64,000 nucleotides of DNA from Rickettsia typhi. Its GTDB lineage: Bacteria > Pseudomonadota > Alphaproteobacteria > Rickettsiales > Rickettsiaceae. The first letter of the stretch is position 1. Each line of letters begins with the position of its first letter. The stretch covers positions 1 to 64,000 of the forward strand of contig CAMCMD010000009.1 in NCBI GenBank assembly GCA_945875975.1, read 5' to 3'. Positions 1-7,217 of this stretch are shown piece after piece. Under the pieces are notes generated by a model. That model did not search any database and was not told the origin of the DNA. It saw only the letters and a list, made by a program, of their open reading frames with translations. The translations under genes and the position numbers were made by a program.

Positions 1-885
1 TATCATGGATTTATTCACTAGTTTTACCTCATCCTTAAAAACCTCTAACGCAGATGGTTGAGTAAAATTAATAAATCCAGGACCTAATAAAAAAGTACTT
101 TGTAATACCTGACCCTTTACTTGTAGCATTCCAGAATGCAAAAATGCTAAACAAGCATCACTGCCCACCACTCCAAAGGCGAAATCTTTAATAGCTGGGT
201 GTTGGCCTATGGTTCTGAATAATTCTAATGACCAACCTAATACATGATGTTTTTTACCAAACTGAGTGTAATCCTGCAGAAGATCGAAGTCAACAGGGTC
301 TGCGGGTCCCTGAGGACAAGTATTTACTATTTTTTGATCAATGTTTCCATCAGGTAGATTTAAGTCAAAAAAGTATGGGCTGCCCTTTTCATTAATCTCG
401 TCACTGAAATCGAGGGCTGTAAGAGAATGACATTCAGCTAAACCTGCTGATAATGCTAATGCCCCCGCTTCACCCATATCATAATATGAAATTTTAAGAT
501 AAGTAAGGGAAGAAGTAACCTTCAGAACATTTGCCAATCCTCTACTTCCCGATTCGCCTATTCTACTGTTGAAAAGATTAAGCGATACAAGAGATGCAGG
601 TGACAATAAACAAGGTATAAATTCTATTGTTTCGTTAAGAAAAAGTTTAGTAGGAGCGTAAGAAAGATCAAGCTCAATATTTTCTTTTCGTAAGACTGCT
701 TGTAGTTTTGGAGTAATATCAAGGCCCCATAAAGTTACTAATTTTCTAGTCACATTTTGCTCTTCTCTAAACTCTTCTAATAAATATTGCTCGCTTAAAT
801 TTTCTTGAAGGCAAGTTCGTGATGGTAATAGCAAGTTTGCCGATATCGGCAGCAAATCATTTTTGTCTTGACCCTTTATTTTCAT
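1..885 (-). CDS. leucine-rich repeat protein, C-terminus beyond the window
   Basis: The frame is open from an ATG at 885 to the window edge (295 codons, no stop), so the protein is incomplete. About residues 90-165 carry ribonuclease-inhibitor-type leucine-rich repeats: segments such as SLVSLNLFNSRIGESGSRGL and SLTYLKISYYDMGEAGALAL show the L..L.L....G..G...L spacing. Repeats of this type are mostly eukaryotic or found in bacterial proteins that meet host cells, so a secreted host-interacting role is possible, but I see no signal peptide and no catalytic domain. The N-terminus is polar. The part after residue 180 is not obviously repetitive. The function cannot be assigned; the repeat assignment itself is fairly safe. 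Confidence 0.6.
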   Translation of the reverse strand, partial: MKIKGQDKNDLLPISANLLLPSRTCLQENLSEQYLLEEFREEQNVTRKLVTLWGLDITPKLQAVLRKENIELDLSYAPTKLFLNETIEFIPCLLSPASLVSLNLFNSRIGESGSRGLANVLKVTSSLTYLKISYYDMGEAGALALSAGLAECHSLTALDFSDEINEKGSPYFFDLNLPDGNIDQKIVNTCPQGPADPVDFDLLQDYTQFGKKHHVLGWSLELFRTIGQHPAIKDFAFGVVGSDACLAFLHSGMLQVKGQVLQSTFLLGPGFINFTQPSALEVFKDEVKLVNKSMI

Positions 886-1213
886 ATACCTTTACTCTTA
901 AATATTAGTTTTAATAATTAATATACCTACGAGACTTTGTAGTATTTGTAAATAGTTATTATGACGCCGAACGGCTTTATTTCTTTACCCCCCCTATGAA
1001 CACACAAATTGAATTTTAACACAACAAATGATAGAGTTAGCATTTCATCAAATACTGTTGTGATATGCCATATAAATATGCTCAAGAAAGGGTGGGAGGT
1101 ATCGAAACAAAGCCCCTGACTGGGTAAGGAATTTATGCTGCGAGTGGAGGTAAACATTCGTTTACTCCACATACTGAGAAGATTTGTAAAAGAGCTATGA
1201 GAAACTTGACTAA
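886..1213. other. intergenic region, no supported gene
   Basis: This 328-base stretch separates the LRR gene from the downstream end of the 188-residue membrane protein gene. An 81-codon open frame on the minus strand (927-1172) has no recognisable domain and a composition unlike the neighbouring proteins. The local base composition between about 1080 and 1170 is richer in G+C than the surroundings, which could reflect a decayed gene or mobile element, but no end repeats or product are recognisable. Confidence 0.4.
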
Positions 1214-1780
1214 CTAATTCTGCATGGCTTTAAATTGTTTCTGTAAGTAAGAAGCTACAAACAAACATATGCATGCAATAAATGCATAAATGCATTTATA
1301 GGCTACTTCATAAGTAAATATAGAAACAACTCTATTTAGAGAAAATATATTTATGAAGAATAATGACATAACAACTCCGTCAACTATTGCATATGCTAGT
1401 AGACTAATAAAATTGCTTACATAAGAATTGTATTTTATTCTTAATTTAGAAACTAAATTTAGACCAACGTAGGACGATACCAGTACTGATAGCAAAGAGG
1501 CTAGGACTAAGCCATTAATAAGCTCACCATTAATATAATATTTCAAATTCCACATCAGGGCAAAGCTTATTATTACTGATAAGATTATACTGTTGATAGC
1601 TTTTTTAGTGCCGTGCAATGCTGATATTGTATTTAGAGTTAAAGCTAAAAAAGTGAACATCAAAGAACAATCTGATATTTGATTGTAAAAATTGAGTAAT
1701 AGAGTAAAGGCAAGCGACATCGCAGTGAGTGATAAATAAAATTTATTGCTTTTAACTAGGTTATTTAGAATTTCATTCAT
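1214..1780 (-). CDS. multi-spanning membrane protein, possibly VUT/YhhQ-like
   Basis: A 188-residue very hydrophobic protein with about six predicted membrane segments (near residues 15-31, 37-53, 62-80, 86-108, 120-145, 155-180). The segment LVLASLLSVLVSSYVGLNLV followed by SKLR recalls the VUT family (YhhQ, queuosine-precursor uptake), whose members are often annotated in Rickettsiales, but the diagnostic motifs are weak and I cannot exclude an unrelated permease. The start at 1780 follows AGAGGAATCACT, a good ribosome binding site. It stands alone: the tRNA-Ser gene lies behind it on the other strand and the LRR gene is separated by more than 300 bases. The location should be the inner membrane. 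Confidence 0.45.
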   Translation of the reverse strand: MNEILNNLVKSNKFYLSLTAMSLAFTLLLNFYNQISDCSLMFTFLALTLNTISALHGTKKAINSIILSVIISFALMWNLKYYINGELINGLVLASLLSVLVSSYVGLNLVSKLRIKYNSYVSNFISLLAYAIVDGVVMSLFFINIFSLNRVVSIFTYEVAYKCIYAFIACICLFVASYLQKQFKAMQN

Positions 1781-1954
1781 AGTGATTCCTCTTTATAAGT
1801 TGATAGTTTATAAATTAGATAAAAATATCAAAACAGGCAAGGATATTCTTATAGTGCTTTGGCATAAAATAAGATCATTTTAATTGCAACTTGATCTCGA
1901 TACAGTTTTGATATAGTATCTGGCTCTCATAAATAGGCTTAAATTTTATATCAA

Positions 1955-2044
1955 GGAGAGGTGGCCGAGTGGTTTAAGGCGCCCGCCTGGAAAGCGTGTT
2001 CACGAGCAATCGTGTCGAGGGTTCAAATCCCTTCCTCTCCTCCA
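1955..2044 (+). tRNA. tRNA-Ser(GGA)
   Basis: A type II tRNA with a long variable arm. The acceptor GGAGAGG (1955-1961) pairs with CCTCTCC (2034-2040), and CCA is encoded (2042-2044). The anticodon loop CTGGAAA gives anticodon GGA. The T arm contains GGTTCAAATCC. The acetyltransferase island begins 28 bases downstream on the same strand, so this tRNA may mark an integration point, although I found no repeated 3' end copy at the far side of the island. Confidence 0.95.
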
Positions 2045-2071
2045 TCTATCTTCGCTAATTGTGGAGCATTA

Positions 2072-2608
2072 ATGAATATCACTTTTGTCCCTCTCGTAAA
2101 ATCACATTTTTCGCTGCTAATTAAGTGGCTTCAGACCCCTCACGTAAGGTTATGGTGGGATCAGGATATTAAATGGACACCAGAGTTGATAGAAGAAAAA
2201 TATGGTGAGTATGTTAATGGTAGCAAATCAGTAAACGAGCGTCATGGTGAATTTAAAAAGCCAATATATGCGTATATTATTTGTATAGATAATGTACCTA
2301 TAGGCTATATCCAATATTATAATCTCTATGACTTCCCTCATGATTCATGCTCGGACTTATCTAAATTACCGAAATCGTGTGCAAGCCTTGACTTGTATAT
2401 CGGTGAAGTAGAGTTTTTTGGTAAAAATATTGGCTCAACAGCGCTTTCACTTTTCTTAGAGGAACATGTTTTTGAGAGATTCAATTATGTATTCGTTGAT
2501 CCGGATACTACAAATTTAGGCGCTATTCGTGCTTATGAAAAAGTAGGCTTTAGGAAAGCTAAAGAGCAAGGCGGGATAAGTGAATTATGGATGATAAGAG
2601 AGAAATAA
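2072..2608 (+). CDS. GNAT acetyltransferase, AAC(6')-like
   Basis: 178 residues of the Acetyltransf_8/AAC(6') type of GNAT fold. The N-terminus has the W..HV..WW pattern (LIKWLQTPHVRLWWDQD), and the C-terminal half has the acetyl-CoA region FFGKNIGSTALSLFL and the family signature VDPDTTNLGAIRAYEKVGF, close in form to that of aminoglycoside 6'-N-acetyltransferases. The family also acetylates siderophore precursors and protein or small-molecule amines, so the substrate is unknown. I chose ATG 2072 (preceded by GTGGAGC) because earlier starts in the frame lie inside the tRNA gene. The stop overlaps the next start as TAATG, suggesting translational coupling. First gene of the island operon. Confidence 0.85.
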   Translation: MNITFVPLVKSHFSLLIKWLQTPHVRLWWDQDIKWTPELIEEKYGEYVNGSKSVNERHGEFKKPIYAYIICIDNVPIGYIQYYNLYDFPHDSCSDLSKLPKSCASLDLYIGEVEFFGKNIGSTALSLFLEEHVFERFNYVFVDPDTTNLGAIRAYEKVGFRKAKEQGGISELWMIREK

Positions 2609-3072
2609 TGGGCACAAAAGATAATCTTTATATTTTAGTTCGTTCAGCCGAAACCTCCGATATTTCTACTCTTGTGCCGTTAATGGATCAACTTGGATAT
2701 CCTGTGTTAAAGCATGAGCTAAAACTAAGATTTGAACGATTTACAAAAAATAATGGTTATGGCGTTGCAGTTGCTTGTTTAGAGAACCAAGTTGTTGGCT
2801 TTGTTGCTTGGTCAACATCATCAGTTTTTGTCCTAGATAAAGTACGATTTCATATAGAGAGTCTTGTGACCGATGAGAAGTATCGGGGTTATGGTGTTGG
2901 AAAAAAGCTTATGCTTTTTGTAGAAGATATTGCGCGTAAATTTAGTCCCGCTATTATTGATTTGACTTCTGGTCTACGGCGCGCCAAGGATGGCTCGCAT
3001 GAATTTTATAAAAATCTTGGCTATCACAATGATGGTCATATGGCAAAACTTTATTTAAGGAAAGAAGTATGA
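2608..3072 (+). CDS. GNAT family N-acetyltransferase
   Basis: 154 residues, a single GNAT domain over nearly the whole length. Motif A is IESLVTDEKYRGYGVGKKLM, with the R-G-x-G-x-G acetyl-CoA pyrophosphate loop, and DGSHEFYKNLGY matches the usual C-terminal F-Y...G-[FY] element. It resembles the general acetyltransferases of COG0456/COG0454 rather than the AAC(6') type. I prefer the ATG at 2608, which overlaps the stop of the preceding gene (TAATG) and follows AAGAGAG; an ATG at 2587 would overlap the upstream gene by 22 bases. The next gene overlaps by ATGA. The substrate cannot be inferred. Confidence 0.85.
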   Translation: MGTKDNLYILVRSAETSDISTLVPLMDQLGYPVLKHELKLRFERFTKNNGYGVAVACLENQVVGFVAWSTSSVFVLDKVRFHIESLVTDEKYRGYGVGKKLMLFVEDIARKFSPAIIDLTSGLRRAKDGSHEFYKNLGYHNDGHMAKLYLRKEV

Positions 3073-3542
3073 ACAAAAACCTAACTCATCGTAAAGCGAC
3101 GATAAATGATCTTGGGGTAATAGTTAATTTGTTGCTTGAAGATGAATTGGGGAAAACTCGTGAAAGCACTAATTCAACTCTTGATCAGCGTTATATCGAC
3201 GCATTTCATAGAATAGACGCTGATCAAAACCACTATCTCATGATAGTAGAAAATAATGAGGAAATTGTCGGTACATCACATTTGACTATCATGCCATCGC
3301 TAAGTTTTTCAGGCCAAACAAGAATGCAAATTGAAGCAGTGCGTGTTCTTGAGAAATATCGCGGCCAGAAAATGGGGGAGTGGATGATGAAAGCTGCGAT
3401 CTCTTACGGGAAGGCTAAAGGCGCATCTATAATGCAATTAACAACAAATAAAAAACGTATCAAGGCTAGGAATTTCTATGAACATATCGGTTTTGAAGCA
3501 AGTCATGAAGGCATGAAAATGTACTTAGACGCTAGTTTTTGA
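3069..3542 (+). CDS. GNAT family N-acetyltransferase
   Basis: 157 residues with one GNAT domain: the central strands include TSHLTIMPSLSFSGQTRMQI, followed by motif A EAVRVLEKYRGQKMGEWMM (R-G-Q-x-x-G loop) and the ending RARNFYEHIGFEA-like segment KARNFYEHIGFEASHEGMKM. This is a common family of small cytoplasmic acetyltransferases in alphaproteobacteria, substrate unknown. Its start overlaps the preceding stop by four bases (ATGA) and it is the third gene of the run. A 76-base gap follows before the next gene, the only real break inside the acetyltransferase series, so a second promoter there is possible. Confidence 0.85.
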   Translation: MNKNLTHRKATINDLGVIVNLLLEDELGKTRESTNSTLDQRYIDAFHRIDADQNHYLMIVENNEEIVGTSHLTIMPSLSFSGQTRMQIEAVRVLEKYRGQKMGEWMMKAAISYGKAKGASIMQLTTNKKRIKARNFYEHIGFEASHEGMKMYLDASF

Positions 3543-3618
3543 GGAGAGATGTGTACAATTTAGGCAGTGTTTAGGTTTGTCACTTTCGCGAGGGCGTGAA
3601 TGACGTAGTGTGGAGAAT

Positions 3619-4161
3619 ATGAATATTAAATTTGAAAAAGCCAGTTTAGAACATATAGACATCATTTTTAGGTGGCTGCATAAGCCACATATAATGGAAT
3701 TTTGGGATAATACCAAGGAACATAAAGAAGATATCCTAAATTTTGTTAATGATAAAAAGCAGCATTATTTTTATGGTACGACCAAATATTGGATTGGCTC
3801 CGTAGAGGGAGAGCCATATTGCTTTGTTGTGTCAGATATTTTTCAGAAAGATCAAAAATTATCTGATGTTCATATAAAGCATATGTCCAAATCAGGCCAT
3901 ACAATTGGCCTCGATTTTGGTATAGGAAATACAAAATTTTTAGGTCAAGGTCTGGCAGCTAGAACCTTAGAAGATTTTATGAGTTTTTATCACGAGTTTA
4001 TTGACCCACTTGCTGATACGTTTTTTATTGATCCAGATCCAAATAATCCTCGTGCTATTCATGTTTATAGCAAAGCAGGTTTTGAAAAAGTAGGTGCTTA
4101 TGAAGCTAATGTCGGGGCTTTTGTTGGCCAAATAAGCGATCTGATGGTGAAGAGGATATGA
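3619..4161 (+). CDS. GNAT acetyltransferase, AAC(6')-like (second copy)
   Basis: 180 residues, the same AAC(6')/Acetyltransf_8 type as the first gene of the island: an N-terminal IFRWLHKPHIMEFWD segment, acetyl-CoA loop TKFLGQGLAARTLEDFM and signature IDPDPNNPRAIHVYSKAGFE. It is clearly a distant paralogue, not a recent duplicate, because the two share the motif skeleton but little else. The ATG at 3619 aligns with the start of the first copy (MNI.F) and lies just after GGAG; a GTG at 3610 is an alternative. It overlaps the next gene by ATGA. The substrate may be an aminoglycoside, a hydroxylamine siderophore precursor or something else; the sequence does not decide. Confidence 0.82.
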   Translation: MNIKFEKASLEHIDIIFRWLHKPHIMEFWDNTKEHKEDILNFVNDKKQHYFYGTTKYWIGSVEGEPYCFVVSDIFQKDQKLSDVHIKHMSKSGHTIGLDFGIGNTKFLGQGLAARTLEDFMSFYHEFIDPLADTFFIDPDPNNPRAIHVYSKAGFEKVGAYEANVGAFVGQISDLMVKRI

Positions 4162-4682
4162 GTGAAAATATTATAATTGTTCCTGCGCTGCTTGGTGATT
4201 ATCCCACCATTCAAAACATGGCACGGTTTTACATCTATGATAGAACCACCTTTATGGGATGGGAATGTCCTGAGGACGGTATGTTTGAATGCATAGATTT
4301 TAAACATTATTTTGAGGACAGTGATAAGAAAGCTTTTTTAGTTAAGGTAGAAAATGAATTAGCAGGATTTGTTTTACTTGATCAAGAAGGCTTAATTGAA
4401 ACGGTAGATTGGAATATAGGAGAATTCTTCATTCTTGCAAAATTCCAAGCTAAAGGTATAGCATTGAAAGTAAGCGAATTAATATTTAAAATGCATCCAG
4501 GTAAATGGTCTGTTGCTGTAATGCCTAAAAATATCAAAGCCCTAAAATTTTGGCGTAAAGCAATTATCCACGTATCTGGAAATAAATTTACAGAAATTTT
4601 TAAAACTGAAGAAGAATTAAAAACATTGAAAAATCCTGATCCATATGCGATGAATATATTCACTTTTGAGATAGTGATATGA
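4158..4682 (+). CDS. GNAT-like acetyltransferase
   Basis: 174 residues with a less canonical GNAT domain. Visible elements are the beta strands around AFLVKVENELAGFVLLDQ, a motif A region GEFFILAKFQAKGIALKVSE where the usual R-G-x-G loop is replaced by Q-A-K-G-I-A, and VAVMPKNIKALKFWRKAI, which matches the N..A..FW strand/helix of GNATs of the COG5628 type. The N-terminus has MARFYIYDRTTFMGW, typical of that group. It overlaps the preceding and following genes by four bases each, so it is part of the operon. The altered acetyl-CoA loop makes activity less certain than for its neighbours. Confidence 0.7.
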   Translation: MSENIIIVPALLGDYPTIQNMARFYIYDRTTFMGWECPEDGMFECIDFKHYFEDSDKKAFLVKVENELAGFVLLDQEGLIETVDWNIGEFFILAKFQAKGIALKVSELIFKMHPGKWSVAVMPKNIKALKFWRKAIIHVSGNKFTEIFKTEEELKTLKNPDPYAMNIFTFEIVI

Positions 4683-5122
4683 AAATCTATAGAATAATCA
4701 AAAATTTTGTTTACTCGCTGCTAGGCAAGAAGACTGTTGGTGCTAGAGCTTTGGTCGTAGATAATGATAAAATTTTGCTAGTAGAGCATACATATATGCA
4801 AGGATGGTATACTATTGGTGGTGGTGTTGAAAAAGGAGAAACTCCACAACAAACGATACTTAGAGAATTGTTAGAGGAAGTTGGTATTGTAGCTAAATCT
4901 GTTAAATTGTTTAGTGTATATCATAGTCAAGCTGAGAAGCGTGACGATTACGTAGTATTTTATATATGTACAGATTTTATTGAAAAGAACAGTATATGTG
5001 TTTCAGAAATAAAAGAAAAAAAATGGTTTAAACTGAAGGAGTTGCCGTCTGATATATCTTCGGCCACTCTTAGAAGAATTAAGGAATACTATGGGGAGAT
5101 AGAAATTAGCGATAAATGGTAA
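4679..5122 (+). CDS. NUDIX hydrolase
   Basis: 147 residues. A complete Nudix box lies near residues 43-65 (GGVEKGETPQQTILRELLEE then VGI), with the G-x5-E-x7-R-E-x2-E-E-x-G-U pattern and all catalytic glutamates. The N-terminal 20 residues are basic and hydrophobic, and the domain begins at VGARALVVDNDKILLVEHTY. It should hydrolyse a nucleoside diphosphate linked to some moiety; the substrate is not determined by the motif. It is the last gene of the overlapping acetyltransferase run (ATGA overlap) and is followed by a 109-base gap before ada. Confidence 0.85.
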   Translation: MKIYRIIKNFVYSLLGKKTVGARALVVDNDKILLVEHTYMQGWYTIGGGVEKGETPQQTILRELLEEVGIVAKSVKLFSVYHSQAEKRDDYVVFYICTDFIEKNSICVSEIKEKKWFKLKELPSDISSATLRRIKEYYGEIEISDKW

Positions 5123-5147
5123 AGGATATGAAAATTAAAAATCAATG

Positions 5148-5197
5148 CCTGAATTTCGGTCGCACATTTTTAATTATTATAATAACCTGAGTTCAGG
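5148..5197. promoter_or_regulatory. pair of imperfect palindromes upstream of ada
   Basis: Two 12-base sites, CCTGAATTTCGG (5148-5159) and CCTGAGTTCAGG (5186-5197), lie 38 bases apart, start to start, in the gap before ada; the second is symmetric apart from its two central bases. The second ends 34 bases before the ada ATG. They may be an operator for ada or for the island operon. They do not match the E. coli Ada box or the alphaproteobacterial LexA site as I know them. Confidence 0.25.
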
Positions 5198-5231
5198 AAA
5201 CTTATTAAACATAGCTTATTATTAGGATAAA

Positions 5232-6290
5232 ATGATAACCCAAGCATTAAAACAAGAGTTTTATAAAGCTCTGCTCGATAAAAATTTACAGTACGAAGGC
5301 GTGTTTTTTGTCGGTGTTAAAACTACAGGAGTGTTTTGCCGTCCTACATGTTCTGCAAGAAAACCAAAATTTGAAAATTGTGAATTTTATAAAACTGCGA
5401 AAGAAGCGATGCTAGCGTTTTTTAGGCCTTGTATGCGTTGTTGCCCTCTTTCTTATCCCAACCAAATCTCAGATTTAGTGAGAACTCTTGTTGAAGCTGT
5501 TGAAGCCGACCCGGCTAAAAGATGGAAAGATAGTGATTTTAATGCATTATCAGTGGATGTATCAACAGCGCGTCGTCAGTTTAAGAAGCGTTTTGGGATG
5601 ACTTTTGTTGAATATGCAAGAGCAAGACGTATGGGGCTTGCGATGAAGAAAATTCAGAGCGGGAATTCAGTAATTGATACCCAACTTAACACCGGTTATG
5701 AATCTAGTAGCGGGTTTCGAGATGCGTTCTCTAAAATTATGGGGGCTACTCCTACAAAATTTGATAAACATCACAAAATTCTCCAAGCATCTTGGATCGA
5801 TACACCCCTTGGAGCTATGCTTGCAATTAGCGATGATGAAGCTCTCTGCCTCTTGGAATTTGTTGATCGGCGTGGTCTAGAGCGTGAAATCGAGAGGCTT
5901 AAGGTTAAGACTAAAGTAGTTATTATCCCAGGAAACGCAGCACCAATCGAGGAGATAAGATCTGAGTTACAAGAATATTTTAATGGGGTGTTACAGGAGT
6001 TTAAAACGCCACTTCGCTTTTTGGGTAGTCCATTTCAAAAACTTGTTTGGGATGAACTGAAGCGTATCCCTTATGGCCAGACACGAAGCTATCGTGACCA
6101 AGCTAATGCTGTTGGAAGACAGAAAGCATATAGAGCAGTAGCAAATGCCAATGGAGCAAATAAGTTGGCAATCATTATCCCTTGTCACCGTATCATTAAC
6201 AGTAATGGTGATTTGGGTGGATATGGGGGTGGGGTTCAGCGTAAAAAATGGCTGATAGATTTTGAGAAACAAAAATTAAGTTCTTTATAG
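5232..6290 (+). CDS. ada: bifunctional Ada: DNA methylation sensor, regulator and methyltransferase
   Basis: 352 residues, the full three-part Ada architecture (E. coli Ada is 354). The N-terminal zinc domain has C36, C40, C67 and C70 (GVFCRPTC and RPCMRC), where the first cysteine accepts methyl groups from phosphotriesters. An AraC-type helix-turn-helix follows at about 95-180 (STARRQFKKRFGMTFVEYAR and the SSGFRDAFSKIMGATPTKF segment). The C-terminal alkylguanine transferase contains the acceptor motif IIPCHRII with C318 and the substrate loop ending LGGYGGG. The start has AGGA four bases upstream. It repairs O6-methylguanine and should activate its own gene after methylation. A complete Ada is unusual in the reduced genomes of this order, which fits transfer together with the surrounding island. 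Confidence 0.93.
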   Translation: MITQALKQEFYKALLDKNLQYEGVFFVGVKTTGVFCRPTCSARKPKFENCEFYKTAKEAMLAFFRPCMRCCPLSYPNQISDLVRTLVEAVEADPAKRWKDSDFNALSVDVSTARRQFKKRFGMTFVEYARARRMGLAMKKIQSGNSVIDTQLNTGYESSSGFRDAFSKIMGATPTKFDKHHKILQASWIDTPLGAMLAISDDEALCLLEFVDRRGLEREIERLKVKTKVVIIPGNAAPIEEIRSELQEYFNGVLQEFKTPLRFLGSPFQKLVWDELKRIPYGQTRSYRDQANAVGRQKAYRAVANANGANKLAIIIPCHRIINSNGDLGGYGGGVQRKKWLIDFEKQKLSSL

Positions 6291-6329
6291 TAGCAATTTA
6301 TGTTAGTTTTACTCAAAAAATTAATCTGC

Positions 6330-7037
6330 ATGAAGAAACAACCAAAATTAATACCAAATTCTATTACTTTAGGCAGACTTGGTCCTGATATTCAAGTCCA
6401 AGTAAGGTGCAGCTTACGAGCAAAAAGGATTTCAATTAAAGTAAACCACAATGGGGCAGAATTAATTCTGCCTAATAAACATTATGATGGGGGGTATAAG
6501 TTTTTGTTATCAAAGGAATTCTGGGTAAGGAAGAAATTACAAAATACTATCAAGGAAGAACCGATAGATTACAAAACGATACCGATTTTGGGTAAAGTAT
6601 ATTCGCTACAACATATTGAAGCAAATTATTGTAAAGTCGTAATTAATCATGAGTCAATTGAAATTTATTCAAATTTTCTACAGGATAAAAGTATTTTCGT
6701 AAAGTTCTTGAGAGATAAATTATTGTTGGAAGTAACGAAGTTAGTTGATTTTTTTGCTATAAAACATGATTTAAGTTTTGACAAGATTCGAATTATGAAT
6801 AATAAAAACAAATGGGGTAGTTGTTCCAGTAAGGGGGTGCTCTCCTTTAATTGGCGTCTTGTCTTTGCTCCCAAGGAAATATTGGAATATTTAGTGGTGC
6901 ATGAAATGTGTCATATGATAGAAATGAATCATAGTATGCGTTTTTGGAATTTGGTTGAGAAACTTTATCCAGACTATAAACTAGCTAAATTATGGTTGAA
7001 GCAAAATGGTGTTAGATTGCATCAGTATTTATCATAG
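6330..7037 (+). CDS. YgjP/DUF45-type zinc metallopeptidase
   Basis: 235 residues from the ATG at 6330 (an ATG at 6300 is possible but adds a hydrophobic stretch unusual for the family). The C-terminal half has the family signature MNNKNKWGSCSSKGVLSFNW, the zinc motif HEMCH (VVHEMCHMIEMNHSMRFW, including the third ligand histidine region) and the ending LYPDYKLAKLWL. Proteins of this type (YgjP, WLM-like/SprT-like group) are probable soluble zinc peptidases often found beside restriction or repair genes; the substrate is unknown. It follows ada by 39 bases on the same strand and closes the island. Confidence 0.85.
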   Translation: MKKQPKLIPNSITLGRLGPDIQVQVRCSLRAKRISIKVNHNGAELILPNKHYDGGYKFLLSKEFWVRKKLQNTIKEEPIDYKTIPILGKVYSLQHIEANYCKVVINHESIEIYSNFLQDKSIFVKFLRDKLLLEVTKLVDFFAIKHDLSFDKIRIMNNKNKWGSCSSKGVLSFNWRLVFAPKEILEYLVVHEMCHMIEMNHSMRFWNLVEKLYPDYKLAKLWLKQNGVRLHQYLS

Positions 7038-7087
7038 ATTTTATTAGAATATTCGAACAATTTTTAATCCATTAAAAAGCAAATAAT

Positions 7088-7114
7088 ACTAAGAACTATA
7101 TATTAGTTCTTAGT
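7088..7114. terminator. perfect 10-bp hairpin between convergent genes
   Basis: ACTAAGAACT (7088-7097) and AGTTCTTAGT (7105-7114) are perfect inverted copies with a seven-base loop. It lies between the 3' ends of the metallopeptidase gene and rpoH, so it could end transcription from either side, although no T run follows on either strand. Confidence 0.45.
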
Positions 7115-7217
7115 TCTGACAGAAAGGTTTATCAATTTCAATTGGAATACATCTTCTGTTATATTTGTGCTTTGTCGAATTTCTTATTTAGCATGGGCCC
7201 GAAGCACGAGGCGTTGC

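Noticed and set aside
927-1172. 81-codon open frame on the minus strand
   Set aside because: No recognisable domain, no ribosome binding site and a composition rich in S/T/F without organisation; more likely noncoding or decayed sequence.
1961-2071. N-terminal extension of the first acetyltransferase
   Set aside because: It would be translated from the tRNA-Ser gene; the ATG at 2072 aligns with the paralogue at 3619.
2072-4161. aminoglycoside resistance genes
   Set aside because: Family signature alone does not define the substrate; siderophore and other amine acetyltransferases share it.
2044-7217. flanking direct repeats (att sites) of the acetyltransferase island
   Set aside because: The tRNA-Ser 3' end sequence was not found again downstream up to rpoH, so integration is only inferred.
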